NCBI GenBank assembly: GCA_946811695.1
Contig: OX328127.1
Coordinates: 51,402,274-51,466,273 of the forward strand
Direction: 5' to 3'
Length of the DNA: 64,000 nucleotides
From: Gonocerus acuteangulatus
Lineage: Eukaryota; Arthropoda; Insecta; Hemiptera; Coreidae
Both the position numbers and the translations under genes were made by a program. Numbering within the stretch: position 1 is the stretch's first letter; each line of letters begins with the position of its first letter. Of the stretch, positions 11,699 to 22,210 are shown one piece after another. Below the pieces are notes generated by a model. The model ran no database searches. It was not told the origin of the DNA and was given only the letters and a program-made list of their open reading frames with translations.

Positions 11699-12135
11699 GT
11701 GGCCCGGTGGCCGTGAGTGCTAAGTTGGGTGCATCCCGTACCAAGGTCGTGGGTTCCCACTAGGGGCGATGGCTTTTCCTTCGGAAAAAGTAAAGGCATC
11801 GGCTCTATGCTGGCTACAGAAAATGGGCGTATATAAGGGGGGGCTGAGGGGGCGGCAGCCCCCCCCCCCCCTGAAATTTTGAGTTGATCGGTAAAAATTT
11901 CATAAAATCCTTAAAAATAAATTAAATAAGATCATTTAGTTCATAAAAAATATTCCATTTTGGGTGTAATAGCGTTTTATATGGCTAAAACTCTTCCAAG
12001 ATCTAAATTGTTAGTATTCCATACACCGGAAATGGTCTCAGCCCCCCCCCCCCCGAAATTTTCCCAGGCCCCTCCGAAATTATTTTCTATATACGCCCAT
12101 GCTAGAGAATGGTGCTATCGTTTAGAAATCCCTTG
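11699..12135 (+). mobile_element. SINE-A, split by a MITE
   Basis: GGCCCGGTGGCCGTGAGTGC through the B-box region reaches 11821. The body resumes at 12102 (CTAGAGAATGGTGCTATCG). The MITE at 11822-12101 interrupts it. Confidence 0.7.
11822..12101. mobile_element. hAT-type MITE copy 1 (ATGGGCGTATATA ends)
   Basis: AATGGGCGTATATA and TATATACGCCCATG are inverted repeats at the two ends. CTACAGAA (11814-11821) and CTAGAGAA (12102-12109) form an 8-bp target duplication with one change. Poly-G and poly-C tracts flank the interior. The 8-bp duplication suits hAT-type mobilisation. Confidence 0.8.
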
Positions 12136-12259
12136 CCAAAAACCATTTATGAGTAGACGTTAAAATTTAAATAACTAAATCAACCTTTATAAATATTATA
12201 ACATATTTTACTTCTCCTGAAGTTTGTCTTTGATGTCTGGTCTTTACAAACACGCTATT

Positions 12260-13387
12260 CAGTCCAGTCAACGAATGCTTAAAAACAACTATAGGTGGAA
12301 ATATTTGGAACACAATTTTTGACTTCGTAACTTTGTTTGGACTGGATAGGAGGTGAACATATCAAAAGTCCTCGCCCGTAGCCTTTGGGAGGGAGGGGGG
12401 GGTTTAGAAGGTCCTATTTTTCGGGTTTTCACTTATATCTCGGAAACCCTGAGTCCTAGTGACACGACTATTCTATAATAAATGAAAGCTGATTAAATTT
12501 ACTACAAGTTCTATTCAATAAAGTTTTTCAAGATATCTTTAGTTTTCGAAATATCCGCTCTTAAAAGTCTGTCATTTTGGGGAAACACTTTTGCCGCATA
12601 ATTTTTCCCCTTTTTGACGGGAATGGAATGCTCTACAACCCTATAGCCGACATTTATTTTTTGGGTTCATCGTTGAAGAGATATCCGGTCGAGAATAGAA
12701 AAAAGTGTGTTTTTTTCCCAAAATGACTGACGTTCAAGAGCGGATATTTCGAAAACTAAAGATAACTCGAAAAACTTTATTGAATAGAACTTGTAGGAAC
12801 CTGAATCAGCTTTCATTTGTTATAGAGTGGTCATGTCGATAGGACGCAGGGTTTCCCAGATATAAGTGAAAACTCGAGAAATGAGACCTAAACTCCCCCT
12901 CCCCCCGGCACAAAGGCAACGGGCAAGGACTTTTGATATGCTGACCTCCTAACTACCCGAAACTAAGTTATGAAGTTAAAAATTGTGTTCCAAACATTTC
13001 CATCTATAACTCCTAGTTTCCTGGACTATTAGTGGCTATGTTCGTGATATCACGATAAACACTGAAATTATTTTTACGTTTGAAGGAAAATACATAAAAT
13101 AGCAAAGTAATATATATTATTGAAGGGAATGCAATACTCTACAACCCTATAACCGTTATTTATTATTTTGGGACATCGTTGAAGAGTTATGCCGTCAAAA
13201 CGGGGAAAAATTATGCAGCAAAAGTGTTTTTCCGCAAATGGGGCCTTCTAAACCCCCCTCCCCCCGGCACAAAGGCTACGGGCGAGGACTTTTGATGTGT
13301 TCACCTTCTATCCAGCCCAAACAAAGTTACGAACTCAAAAATTTTGTTCCAAAAATTTCCATCTATAACTGTTCGTTGACTGGACTG
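12260..13387. mobile_element. Foldback transposon with nested inverted arms
   Basis: Both ends carry CAGTCCAGTCAACGAA as inverted repeats, flanked by ATT on each side. Inside, the segment with AAGTCCTCGCCCGTAGCCTT occurs three times: forward near 12367, reversed near 12920 and reversed again near 13275. No coding sequence is seen. Confidence 0.75.
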
Positions 13388-13549
13388 ATTATATAAAAAT
13401 AAAATCATTTCTAATGCCATGACTACTCTTTCACTAGATAATTGATTTTTATGTTTAGACTATCGATATTTAAACAGCTGATTAAAGCCATTTTATAGGA
13501 TCCTCTGTTATGACTTATAAGTTGCGCCTACGCTAAACATTTTTTTTCT

Positions 13550-13605
13550 TTTTTTTTTTTTGTACGGCGCATCTACATCTAGGCCATCAGCGCCGCCTAC
13601 GTTAT
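13550..13605 (-). repeat. SINE-C 3' fragment
   Basis: TTTTGTACGGCGCATCTACA through CATCAGCGCCG is the reverse complement of the SINE-C tail. From 13606 to 14110 I see no gene that I can defend; an 85-codon open frame at 13690-13947 has no recognisable features. Confidence 0.65.
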
Positions 13606-14110
13606 ATTAGGCGGTATTTAGGTTTAGGCACTTGAAGAGGCATACAAATTATATGAACCATGTAGAGACATTTATTAAAAATTAGGACAGTGTTTATTTT
13701 GTTTTTGACTTTCTGCTTACACACGAAAATTCAATTATATTTTTGGTTATGGGAACCTATGACCAACAAAAATATTAAATTTAATGCTACGAAGGTTGTT
13801 TCATTTCATGCGCAGGGTCAGAATGCGTGTAATTGTACTATTGAAGAGATTATTAAAGTAATAAATGCATTTTTATGGGCTTTTTTGCGTGGACCTCGCT
13901 GTTTTCATACAGGATGGAGAGAGTCGTTGTTCGATCACAATAGATGAATAAGAACAGTTTTAGAAAATGCTGTAGCATCTGCTATACGATTCAGTTCTTT
14001 CTCTCCACATAGGCCCAATGAAGGCTTGAATATCAAATTTAAAAAAAAAAATTAAGTTACTGTGCCAATCCCGACTATCCCCAGCACGATAATATGAACT
14101 TACTTACTTA

Positions 14111-14595
14111 TTAGCCAATGCCCACTCTTGGCTTTTCAGCAATGAGATGGCGCGCTGAACGGTAGAGACGATACCTCCTTAGTGCTTCAGTGTGATCCAG
14201 AACGGAGTGGTCCTGAGCTGGACAGAACTCCAGATGATTACCATTCATCTCTTCAGGTCCACAAAGGGTGCATTCCGGTGAAGCAAGTACCTTCATTCTC
14301 TGTAGGTGTGATGGAAGGTAGTCGTGACCTGTTACAAGGCGAAAATTGGCAACGACGACGGTATGTGGGAGATGTGGATCGATTAGGCCATTGCCAACCA
14401 GGCTTTCCCACTTCCTGCCAGTTGACTCTTTCCGCAAGTGATCGGTCATCCAGGTGTTCACTGCCGAGTTGGTTGGTTAGTTTGCTGCTTTGCAGATCTA
14501 AGCGAGGAGGGCTGCCTCCTCCCCGTTGGGGTAGTGCTCTTTTTGGCCAAATAATCAACCTTTTCGTTTCCAGGTACATTAACATGGCTCGGTAC
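14111..14595 (-). pseudogene. LINE-B, end of RNase H and C-terminal Cys/His region
   Basis: VPSHVNVPGNEKVDYLAKKS is the last RNase H motif (usually GHxGxxGNExAD). After a frame change, FRLVTGHDYLPSHLQRMKV and CTLCGPEEMNGNHLEFC form the CCHC-like knuckle that closes such LINEs. Confidence 0.85.
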
Positions 14596-14810
14596 TAGAG
14601 AACTGCACGGATACGTAAAAAGTACTCGGATAAATAATCGCCGAGTATAAAATGGACGATGCGAGTACATACTCGGCATCGTCTCGAATTGGCATCGCCG
14701 ATTACTTTTCATTACGATTACGAGTAATATTCGTGAGTACTGCATCGTAGGCATCGTAAATAATCGTCGACTTCTCGACATGTCGATACAGGAGACAAGA
14801 TAAGCAACAA

Positions 14811-15834
14811 AAGTCCGACTCGCAGAAACTGCGTCACCTTAGCGCGGTTCCGTTCTTATCCCTAGTCCCATTAGCAAAGGAATAGTAGCAGTTATTGGTG
14901 GGGTTTGAGCTTTATTGGTAAATATAAAATAAAATCTCGAAGAGAAAAGAAATTTAAGACTCCGCAACAGGAAACAGACAGTATCATGGTAACTTTCCCC
15001 ACCTTCTCAACGTTCGCTCTGGGAAACATTGTAACAACGTTTCACATTTCCTTACCTTGTTTTATTCAAATGCAATAGTTTTAATGTTAAATGAAATTAA
15101 AATAAGCAACAACCAGTTAAAAGGTTAGGTTAACAGATAAAAAAAAAAACGCTCAGAAGAGCAAGCTAACAATTGCGAATTTTCAAATCCGTACATTTCC
15201 GTTTTACATTACCTCATCAAAAATTACATCAGAACCTTTTTTGTAGAGAATATAGTAAGCTTTTGAATGATTAAGTTCCACTTACCACGATTTCGTACCG
15301 TTTTAGAAAATATACGAAGATCCAAAAGCTTTTCATGCCTATTAATGAAATATTTTGTTTCTAGTACTTCCTTAACACCAAACGGAACCAAAATTAACAT
15401 ATCATAAACGCCTGGAACAAGTTTCAACTAAATTAATCGTTTTTGAATACCCAAACTGAAAATTAGTTTGGAAAAGTAGGTGTTTCATTGTTCTCGAAAA
15501 CGGTTACAGATATCGCTTTAAAAATGGTTTTATTCGTATTTCTACGTTAATAAACCATATGCTTGCATGAGTATCCAAAACGTTAGCGTTACGATTTTTT
15601 TGCACGCGAATTTCACTCCAAAAAGCATCTTGCGGTGGACGGATTCTGCTGGCTTGCGAACTTGACTTGAATTAGTCGACAACCTGAAAATATATACAAA
15701 TTGAGCCTCGGTTATATTCTTGATCTACGGGATCTGAAACATGAAATTTTCGTGTGGGTACTTCCAGATTGTCTCATGAGATCAACGTTATAAGCGGGTT
15801 TCCTATCTATGGAGGGAGGGAGGAACCGTGCTAA
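14811..15834 (-). mobile_element. HINE copy inserted in the hAT-like element
   Basis: It begins AAGTCCGACTCGCAGAAACT, then CTTAGCGCGGTTCC, and ends GGAACCGTGCTAA at 15822-15834. The internal region resembles other copies, with the microsatellite lost. It lies wholly inside 14596-16828, so it is younger. Confidence 0.65.
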
Positions 15835-15949
15835 AGTTAATTAGGCGGATAAATCAAGGGATGCGGATTAAAGAGCGTCGAGTTATTGTAATCAACAGTG
15901 TTCAGCAGTAGCACGAACTTAATCGCTCAGTCGTTTTTGTTTTTTCGTT

Positions 15950-16190
15950 ACAAATATGGAACTTAAGGACAAAAATAAGATTGGTATGTACACCTCAAAA
16001 GAAGTATGTGGTTAAGTTGTGTATGGTCCTGTTTAAAAAAAAAATCGTAATTGAAAGTGATGGTGCGGAAGATGTGCTACCATTTGTAATGTGTGGTAAA
16101 TGTGAACATATTTTATATACGGTGCTAGTCCATCTATTTTAAGGAAACATAATATGTTTTTAAAACAACAGCGTTTCCACATATTATGTG
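15950..16190 (+). pseudogene. BED-type zinc finger remnant of hAT transposase
   Basis: The frame gives KKKIVIESDGAEDVLPFVMC GKCEHILY, then after a base change GASPSILRKH. The C-x2-C, aromatic, then S-x-L-x-x-H pattern is that of BED fingers found at the N-terminus of hAT transposases. Stops and frame changes inactivate it. Confidence 0.5.
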
Positions 16191-16836
16191 GATTAGAGTA
16201 GAGCTGGAAAACTCTACATCTGGAAACGCTGATATTAGAAACAGAAAAAACCGCGCGTGAATGTGAGTGACAAAAAAAAAAAAAAAAAAAAAAAAAAAAC
16301 ATTACCAAGAACGTGTTTTTACATTCGGCAGGACGGTTATTTCTGCCTTTATTTATGTTTTTTTTTCTTTTATCACCTTAAAAAAATGTTTATTTCTTAT
16401 ATTACCTTTATTACTTATTCTTCTTGATTTTACTATAGACTGTCTTACATTGTTTTTCTTTACGTTACAATTGTATAGTCACTCTAGTTTCGTTGAGTTG
16501 TAAGTAATAAAGTGGACTTTGTTTTGAATTTCTCTAATCTCTTCAGAATAAGCAAATTTGTCGTTTCGCAATTCCATCGCCAATTATCAATAATGAACAT
16601 CAGAATGATTTGCTCTTCATTACACATGGCGATGCGAACCAGTATCAAACATAGTTATTCACGGCGATGCCGATGCTAAACGTTCAATACTCGGCGATGC
16701 CGATGCGACACGATGCGATGCTGGTGTTCGTAATGAGTACGAGTACATATAGAGTAATCGAGTTACTCGTCCCACGAGTATAGGTACTCGTAATTACGCG
16801 ATGCTATACTTACTCGTGCAGTTCTCTCCTCGGTAC

Positions 16837-17128
16837 CCACTGAAACATTATGGGCCAACTCTTTTCAAGTAGCTTTTGGAGTAGTTTCCTGCATTCTATT
16901 GTTCTGCCACAGTCAGTTTCTGAATTGCGTGTTAGGCCCTGTATCGCAGCTTGGGAGTCAACCAGTTCAATCCTTTCGATTTCTTTTGAAGCTGCAAGTA
17001 CCGCTACGATTTCGCCGTCATAGTTGCTCTGAGGTTTCCCGACTGCAAAAGAACCCTCAAATAGGCGACTGTAGTATCCGGAGCCAGTCTTCCCTGGGCC
17101 CGGTACAGAAGAACCATCAGTGTAAATT
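16837..17128 (-). pseudogene. LINE-B, RNase H core
   Basis: TDGSSVPGPGKTGSGYYSRL, the second acidic site in SNYDGEIVAVLAASKEIERI, and VDSQAAIQGL show an RNase H fold with D, E and D positions kept. It is cut by the hAT-like element at 16836. Confidence 0.85.
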
Positions 17129-17476
17129 GAATGAATGAATGAATTTCTGTATTTTATAAGTAATAATTACAATTACAGGGAGTCTGGGCATGTTATTTAC
17201 AAATTTACAAAATGCTGATAAATAAAATTAAATGCAAAATAAACAGTGTCTGCATCCAGCAAAAAATAATCAAAACTTAGCCATATAAAGAGAAAAATAA
17301 ATTAAAATAGCAACACGAGTAATAATAACAAATAAATTCTTATTTTATAAACATACATGTTGTGTAAGAGTAACTTTACTACAGTAATAAAATAAAATAA
17401 ATAAAAAAATAAATAAAACAAAAAATAAATAAATAAATAAAGTAAATAAACAAACTCGAGCACAGAATAATCATAA

Positions 17477-18235
17477 TTATTCGTTAATTATAAAAGCCCG
17501 TATCCTCATTACTTCCGTGATGAAGTAGAAGACACTGCTGCATTTGTTGGTTGTGATGTTGGTAAGGAACTGCTGTACTGCTTCTGCATCATTTCCAGGT
17601 GGAAGGTATTTCTTGATAAAGTGATTCCGAGGACTGCTGTACATAGGGCAACGGATTAATATGTGAGCTAGTGTTTCTGCTTCTTGAAGGTTGCAGATTG
17701 TACACTGTTCTTCGGTATTAATTAAGTATGAGCAGCCATTTATGTAAAACCGAATTTCCTTGTCCCCGCTGAGTCTTAGCTGGATTGTTGACCTTTTCTT
17801 ATTGATCATCATATTTGTTTTGATGTATTCTTCTCCATAACCAAGAACGCTAATCAGACGGTAGAAGCTGCTGTAAGAGGAATTACATGCCCGTCCTATA
17901 TCTTTACACAGTTGGTTATTTCTCCATTTTTCCAGAATATCCTCCTTGTGTAGCAATAACCAGGTGTAGCTTGCTCTCGAAAAGACATCCTCATAGCCAA
18001 TTGTATAGAGCATGTTATGGAGATTAGAGAACCAGGGATCTTGAAAATCATGCGGCCTGTTCTTCAGATGACCAACAATCCTGTTATAGCATCGTCTGGG
18101 AAATTCATCTTCGTCCATAGATAATAATTTTATCCACCAATTGAGAGTTCTTTTTAAGATATCTCCACTCAAGTGCGGGAATCCTGTTTCCAATCTCACC
18201 ATGTAGTTAGGAGTCCTGGAAGGAAGGTAGAGCAA
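17477..18235 (-). CDS. LINE-A C-terminal frame, intact 252 codons
   Basis: This is the post-RT region with RLETGFPHLSGDILKRTLNW early on and the zinc-knuckle-like CTICNLQEAETLAHILIRCP near residues 185-205. The last residues are TEVMRIRAFIINE. It is open but belongs to a dead element, since the upstream RT is broken. It is in a different frame from the piece at 18274. Confidence 0.8.
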   Translation of the reverse strand: MLYLPSRTPNYMVRLETGFPHLSGDILKRTLNWWIKLLSMDEDEFPRRCYNRIVGHLKNRPHDFQDPWFSNLHNMLYTIGYEDVFSRASYTWLLLHKEDILEKWRNNQLCKDIGRACNSSYSSFYRLISVLGYGEEYIKTNMMINKKRSTIQLRLSGDKEIRFYINGCSYLINTEEQCTICNLQEAETLAHILIRCPMYSSPRNHFIKKYLPPGNDAEAVQQFLTNITTNKCSSVFYFITEVMRIRAFIINE

Positions 18236-18273
18236 ATGCTTTAAGAATTTAGTTTGAATCCTCTCGATTTTTT

Positions 18274-18732
18274 CTAGATAACAGAGAGCCCATAACTCAG
18301 AGGCGTACAGAGCGGTTGCTCCAACAACGGAATAGAACAGTTTTTGATGGCCTTGGATCCTTTTGAGACAAAATACTCAGATGCTTCTTTGAATTTTCCG
18401 GTGCAACCAAACGGAACTCCGAGATAAAGAAAACTGTTAACATATTCAATTGGTTGATCTTTAAGCATTATAACCGGTCTCCTTTTCATTCGCGGTCCCC
18501 CTCGGAAAACAACTACTTTTGTCTTTTTCTCGTTTATTATGAGCTTGTTCTTTTCGCAATATCTTACAAATGCATTAAGTTTTGCCTGTGCGTCCGCTCT
18601 TGAATCGCCCAACAATATAAGGCCATAGGCGAACAATAAACCGTGCAACGATGAGCCTGCATCTATACGCACGCCAGACAGCTCTTGCATCTCAAATTCG
18701 CTGAACACATCTTGTAAATAAAGACAAAAGAG
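18274..18732 (-). pseudogene. LINE-A, reverse transcriptase catalytic region with ruined active site
   Basis: After the foldback element the frame resumes CLYLQDVFSEFEMQEL, then LHGLLFAYGLILLGDSRAD. Active relatives have FADDLxLLxDS; here the Asp-Asp pair reads Tyr-Gly. It goes on with CEKNKLIINEKKTKVVVF and FLYLGVPF (the later RT motifs). Confidence 0.9.
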
Positions 18733-19481
18733 GGTAAATGTGAAGGAGCGAGGTCTTTTTGAAATGTTGCACTATAACGTATTTTGATGCCCTAAACACG
18801 AATCCGTTAAAAAAAAGAAGCTCGCTTTTCACTAGGAAAGAAGTTATGAAACACTAAAGTTCACTGTTGTGCGGGTTCTGAAAGGTAATGTAACCTACTA
18901 TGTTTGTCAACATGCGCATGCGCGGGTATGGAAAAGTTCGTAATAAGGATGTCTAATTGAAATTTACCATCAATTATTTATCAATTTATCTCCAGTTAAT
19001 TATTCAAAAATATTTTTTTTTAAATAATAAACCATTCTTTAAATTTGTTTTTTAAATTTTAAGAAGATATCAAAACTCTAGTCAATCCAACTCGCTAAAA
19101 TTAATAGAATTCTATTAATTTTAGAGAGTTGGATTGGCTAGGGGTTTTGATATCTTCTTGAGCGAGCGGAGCGAGCGTAAACGCATAGCACGTATGCCCA
19201 AAAGCGACAATTTACGACCAAGTCAGCTACCACAAGGTGAGTCTAAATTTCAATTACACTTCGTCATTAAGGACTATTGCGCATGCGCCTGTTTACAATT
19301 ACGCTGTTACCCCGTCTTTTATAACCTCCATAAAAGTGAACTTTAGTGCTTAATAACTTCTTTCCTAGTGAAAAGCGAGCTTTTTTTTTTTTTAACAGAT
19401 TCGTGTTTAGTGCATCAAAATACGTTACAGTGCAACATTTCAAAAGGATCGGTGTGGAGACCGCGCTCCTTCACATTTACC
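18733..19481. mobile_element. Foldback transposon copy 1, 8-bp target duplication
   Basis: CAAAAGAG at 18725-18732 and 19482-19489 flank GGTAAATGTGAAGGAGCG and its complement. The two arms pair over roughly 300 bases and meet at a small palindrome around AATAGAATTCTATT (19105). It is inserted in LINE-A. Removing it with one duplication restores the LINE frame. Confidence 0.88.
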
Positions 19482-19774
19482 CAAAAGAGATCGGGAGAGA
19501 GAGATTCGCCCTGGAGGACTCCTATCATAATTGATATTGCATGCAGAATAACATTCGTATTTATTTTGGGATACAATTCAGCATTCTTATATAAACCATT
19601 CAAAATTCTTAATATTTTCCCGCTTAATCCAAGAGAATGAAGCTTTTGCCACAATAGATTATGGTCCACAGAATCGAACGCTTTGTTTAAATCTACGAAA
19701 ACTACGTAAAGATTCTGTTTTTTTATTTTGACATGAATAAGGATTAGGCAATACAATGTGTACAAGTTATACAT
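19482..19774 (-). pseudogene. LINE-A, reverse transcriptase motif A region
   Basis: LYVVFVDLNKAFDSVDHNLL holds the first catalytic Asp (FVDL). GVLQGESLSPDLF is the next conserved block, and it is broken off by the foldback element after the TTT TG of Leu-Phe-Cys. Confidence 0.9.
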
Positions 19775-19783
19775 GCATGAACG

Positions 19784-20671
19784 TCATTTTCTAAAGCCGG
19801 ATTGCTCTTTAGGAATAAGGCAGCACATATCTGCCCGTTGTTGCAACCTTTCACCAATAATAGTTGTGAATAGTTTAGTACAAGTATTGAATAGTGCTAT
19901 ACCTCTATAATTAGATGGGTCCAGCTTATCTCCTCTCTTGAAGAGCATGGTTAGTGCCCCTTTTGACCAACCTGAAGGAATCTTCTCTGTTTCCAGGACC
20001 TTGTTAAACAAGTTCAAGAGATAGTGTTGCCACTCTGGAGTTAGAGCTTTGAAGACCTCATAGGGGATCCCATCCAATCCTGGTGCTTTATTTGTTTTGC
20101 ATTTCTGAATAGCGAGTTGTAATTCCTCCAGAGATATTTCAGCCTCAAGGAGCTGGTGTCCAATGTTGTGGAAGGGTTTATCTATGTCTATATATATGCG
20201 TGGTGCTGCATACAGTGAAGAGAGATATTGGCACCAGACATGAACAGCGATTGGATTCCTTTCAATGTTTTTCTTCGTAATGCTTTTTACTGTACTCCAA
20301 AACTGTTTGGAATTTCGAACCTCTGCCAAGTTTTCCACGACCGATTTAAAGTAGGATTTCCGAGCTTCCCTCAAATATCTGTTCTATTTCCTCTTCGTGT
20401 CACGATATTCTTCATATGCACTCGAGTCGTACCCACTTTTCTTTAGCTTGCGGTATGTTTTCCTCGCATTTTTTCTTGATGCCTTGCAATCTAAGTTAAA
20501 CCAAACTTTCCCTCTCCCAACTTGTTGGGCAGCTTTAGCGGGGGTTTTAATGAGATGGATACTTTTGGCAGTGGATTTCATTGCATGGCAAAAGTTATGA
20601 TAGAGTTCTTCAGTGTCTTCTGAATTGAAGTAAATATGTTTCAATTGAACCGAAGTTGCCAAAAAATGTGT
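19784..20671 (-). pseudogene. LINE-A, linker and N-terminal reverse transcriptase
   Basis: Starting near 20671, a Lys-rich linker (NARKTYRKLKKSGYDSS), then NKAPGLDGIPYEVFKAL, WSKGALTMLFKRGDKLDPSN and YRGIALFNTCTKLFTTIIGE are fingers motifs 1-2 of a non-LTR reverse transcriptase. A stop lies at about 20380 and another after GFRK. Confidence 0.9.
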
Positions 20672-20685
20672 CATCAGTGTAAATT

Positions 20686-20760
20686 CTCAACCAGTCTTCT
20701 TCAGGGTACTCTTCTGCCAAAGTTTTCAATGCCGCCATTTGCAATGCCACTGGCAACGAA
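20686..20760 (-). pseudogene. LINE-B, start of RNase H
   Basis: AALKTLAEEYPEEDWLRIYT leads into the catalytic YTDGS, whose Asp codon is split from the rest by the LINE-A insertion. Confidence 0.85.
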
Positions 20761-20820
20761 GCCTGTTTTGAGGCCGAGTGGTCACTTAGGCTATATTTTG
20801 CGTTAGGAAGGCGATAGAGG

Positions 20821-21081
20821 CATGGGCGTATATAGAAAATAATTTCGGAGGAGGCTAGGAAAATTTCAGGGGGGGGGGGGCTGAGTCCATTTCCGGTGTA
20901 TGGAATACTAACAATGTAGATCTTGGAAGAGTTTTAGCCAACTTAAACGCTATTACACCCGAAATAGAATATGTTTTATGAACTAAATGATTTTATTTAA
21001 TTTATTTTTAAGGGTTTTATGAAATTTTTTCTGTTCAAATCAAAATTTCGGGGGGGCTGCCCCCCCTTATATACGCCCATG
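20821..21081. mobile_element. hAT-type MITE copy 2, perfect ends
   Basis: The ends CATGGGCGTATATA and TATATACGCCCATG are perfect 14-base inverted repeats. GATAGAGG at 20813-20820 and 21082-21089 is the target duplication. Similar throughout to the copy at 11822 in reverse order. Confidence 0.9.
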
Positions 21082-21251
21082 GATAGAGGAGACAATTATT
21101 CTTAATTAGGGGAGCAGAAACAGCTGGGGTAATTTCATATTTAGTGTAGAGGTCTTTATGCTTTATGTGGGGTCTTTTGTGTTTTGAGGCGTGCTGTAGC
21201 ATACCTATACTTATTCCAAAGACCCCTGTATTCTATTTCTCTCCCAAAACT

Positions 21252-21470
21252 TTATGCAGTCTTCTCTCTGTGAGTCTGGAGTGATAGGATCTTGGAGTGT
21301 GAGGCCTCCATTGCAGCAATTGGAGTAGATTTTGGGGCTCCAGTAATAGTGCGTAAGGCTTTCTTTTGTACTCGGTCAAGTCTTTTAGGTTTTGCAGTGC
21401 TTGCTGTGATAGTTACTTCACTCCCATAATCCAATATCGGCCTTATGTTCGTTTTATAAATGGCAGCCAA
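21252..21470 (-). pseudogene. LINE-B, region after the reverse transcriptase
   Basis: AAIYKTNIRPILDYGSEVTI and KRLDRVQKKALRTITGAPKS are the standard thumb-region motif of arthropod Jockey-like LINEs (normally RPxLEYGSEVW...RVQNxALRxITGAxxxTP). Confidence 0.85.
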
Positions 21471-21600
21471 AACATCCTTGGATGCTCCCTATTTTGTAGC
21501 CGTCAGATAATTTTAACTTCCAAAGATGTCTTGGGGTTCTCATGCAGATTTAGAATATTTTTGAGGGTATATAACGCTTAGTTCTGCTGGTGAACATGAT

Positions 21601-22210
21601 CTTTCAAATCGGAAAACATTTGAAAATTATATTGAATAATATATTATATATTTTTCTGAAAACTGTTTAAAACGACCAAATTCTATTTATTAGGGGGATC
21701 TATTTTCATTTTTCCGATGGACGTCATTCCTAATTACTTTAATGAATTTAACTTAACTTCTTCGAAGAAAATTGATTGACATCAATCGATACAGTTTGTG
21801 TTTGGCTAATGTAGGTTATGTTGGATATTGTGTATGTTTTCCAGCTGTCTTGAGGTTTGTAAATGCTAATGATTTTTTTTAGTTTATACTCCGTATTCCT
21901 TTTAGAATAATAATTAGTAATGTTTTATTATTATTATTTTGAAATTTGGAATCGAAAGCTTTAAGTTGTCTATCAGATACTATCTACCAGATGACACTTG
22001 CATTGATCAGTAGTACTTGTAATTTTTGTCCAATGTTTCTTAAAATATAATAACAATAAACTCAGATATGAATTTTATCTAAACAGTTTTTATTCTTTTT
22101 TAAAGTATGAACTGAAGATTTACTACCAATAAAGTTCAGTCTTATTCTTAATATTTTCCACTTCAAAGAATAATTTATTCACAATTTTTGTTTTCTCTAG
22201 AATGCATATA
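21601..22210. other. No gene seen
   Basis: AT-rich sequence between LINE-B and the second Tc1-like element. No repeat family, ORF or RNA was recognised. Confidence 0.4.

Larger units (their letters stand above)
14596..16828 (+). mobile_element. hAT-like DNA transposon, 8-bp target duplication
   Basis: CTCGGTAC at 14588-14595 and 16829-16836 is the target duplication. The ends are TAGAGAACTGCACG and CGTGCAGTTCTCTC, inverted over 13 of 14 bases. Sub-terminal regions are rich in GCGATGC and GAGTAC repeats on both sides. It holds a possible BED-finger remnant and a later HINE insertion. Confidence 0.85.
17129..20671 (-). mobile_element. LINE-A: 5'-truncated non-LTR retrotransposon, 14-bp target duplication
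   Basis: CATCAGTGTAAATT at 17115-17128 is repeated at 20672-20685. The 3' tail at the left end is a run of (ATTC)n on the minus strand, as in CR1/Jockey-type LINEs with microsatellite tails. A foldback element (18733-19481) splits it. It lacks the endonuclease, so it is truncated at the 5' end. Confidence 0.9.
14111..21600 (-). mobile_element. LINE-B: RNase-H-bearing non-LTR retrotransposon, split by three later inserts
   Basis: Reading down from 21600, the pieces are the end of the reverse transcriptase region, RNase H and a C-terminal Cys/His region. They are separated by a MITE (20821-21081), LINE-A (17129-20671) and a hAT-like element (14596-16828). Removing each insert with one target duplication rejoins the frame (for example RIYTDGSS across the LINE-A site). 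The wording suggests a Jockey- or I-like LINE of arthropods. Confidence 0.85.

Noticed and set aside
13690..13947. 85-codon plus-strand frame
   Set aside because: No domain, no splice or poly(A) context, and flanked by repeat fragments; left as non-genic.
17400..17450. Regular (AAAT)n run as a possible CRISPR-like or regulatory array
   Set aside because: Simple A-rich sequence of a LINE 3' UTR in a eukaryotic genome; no spacers.
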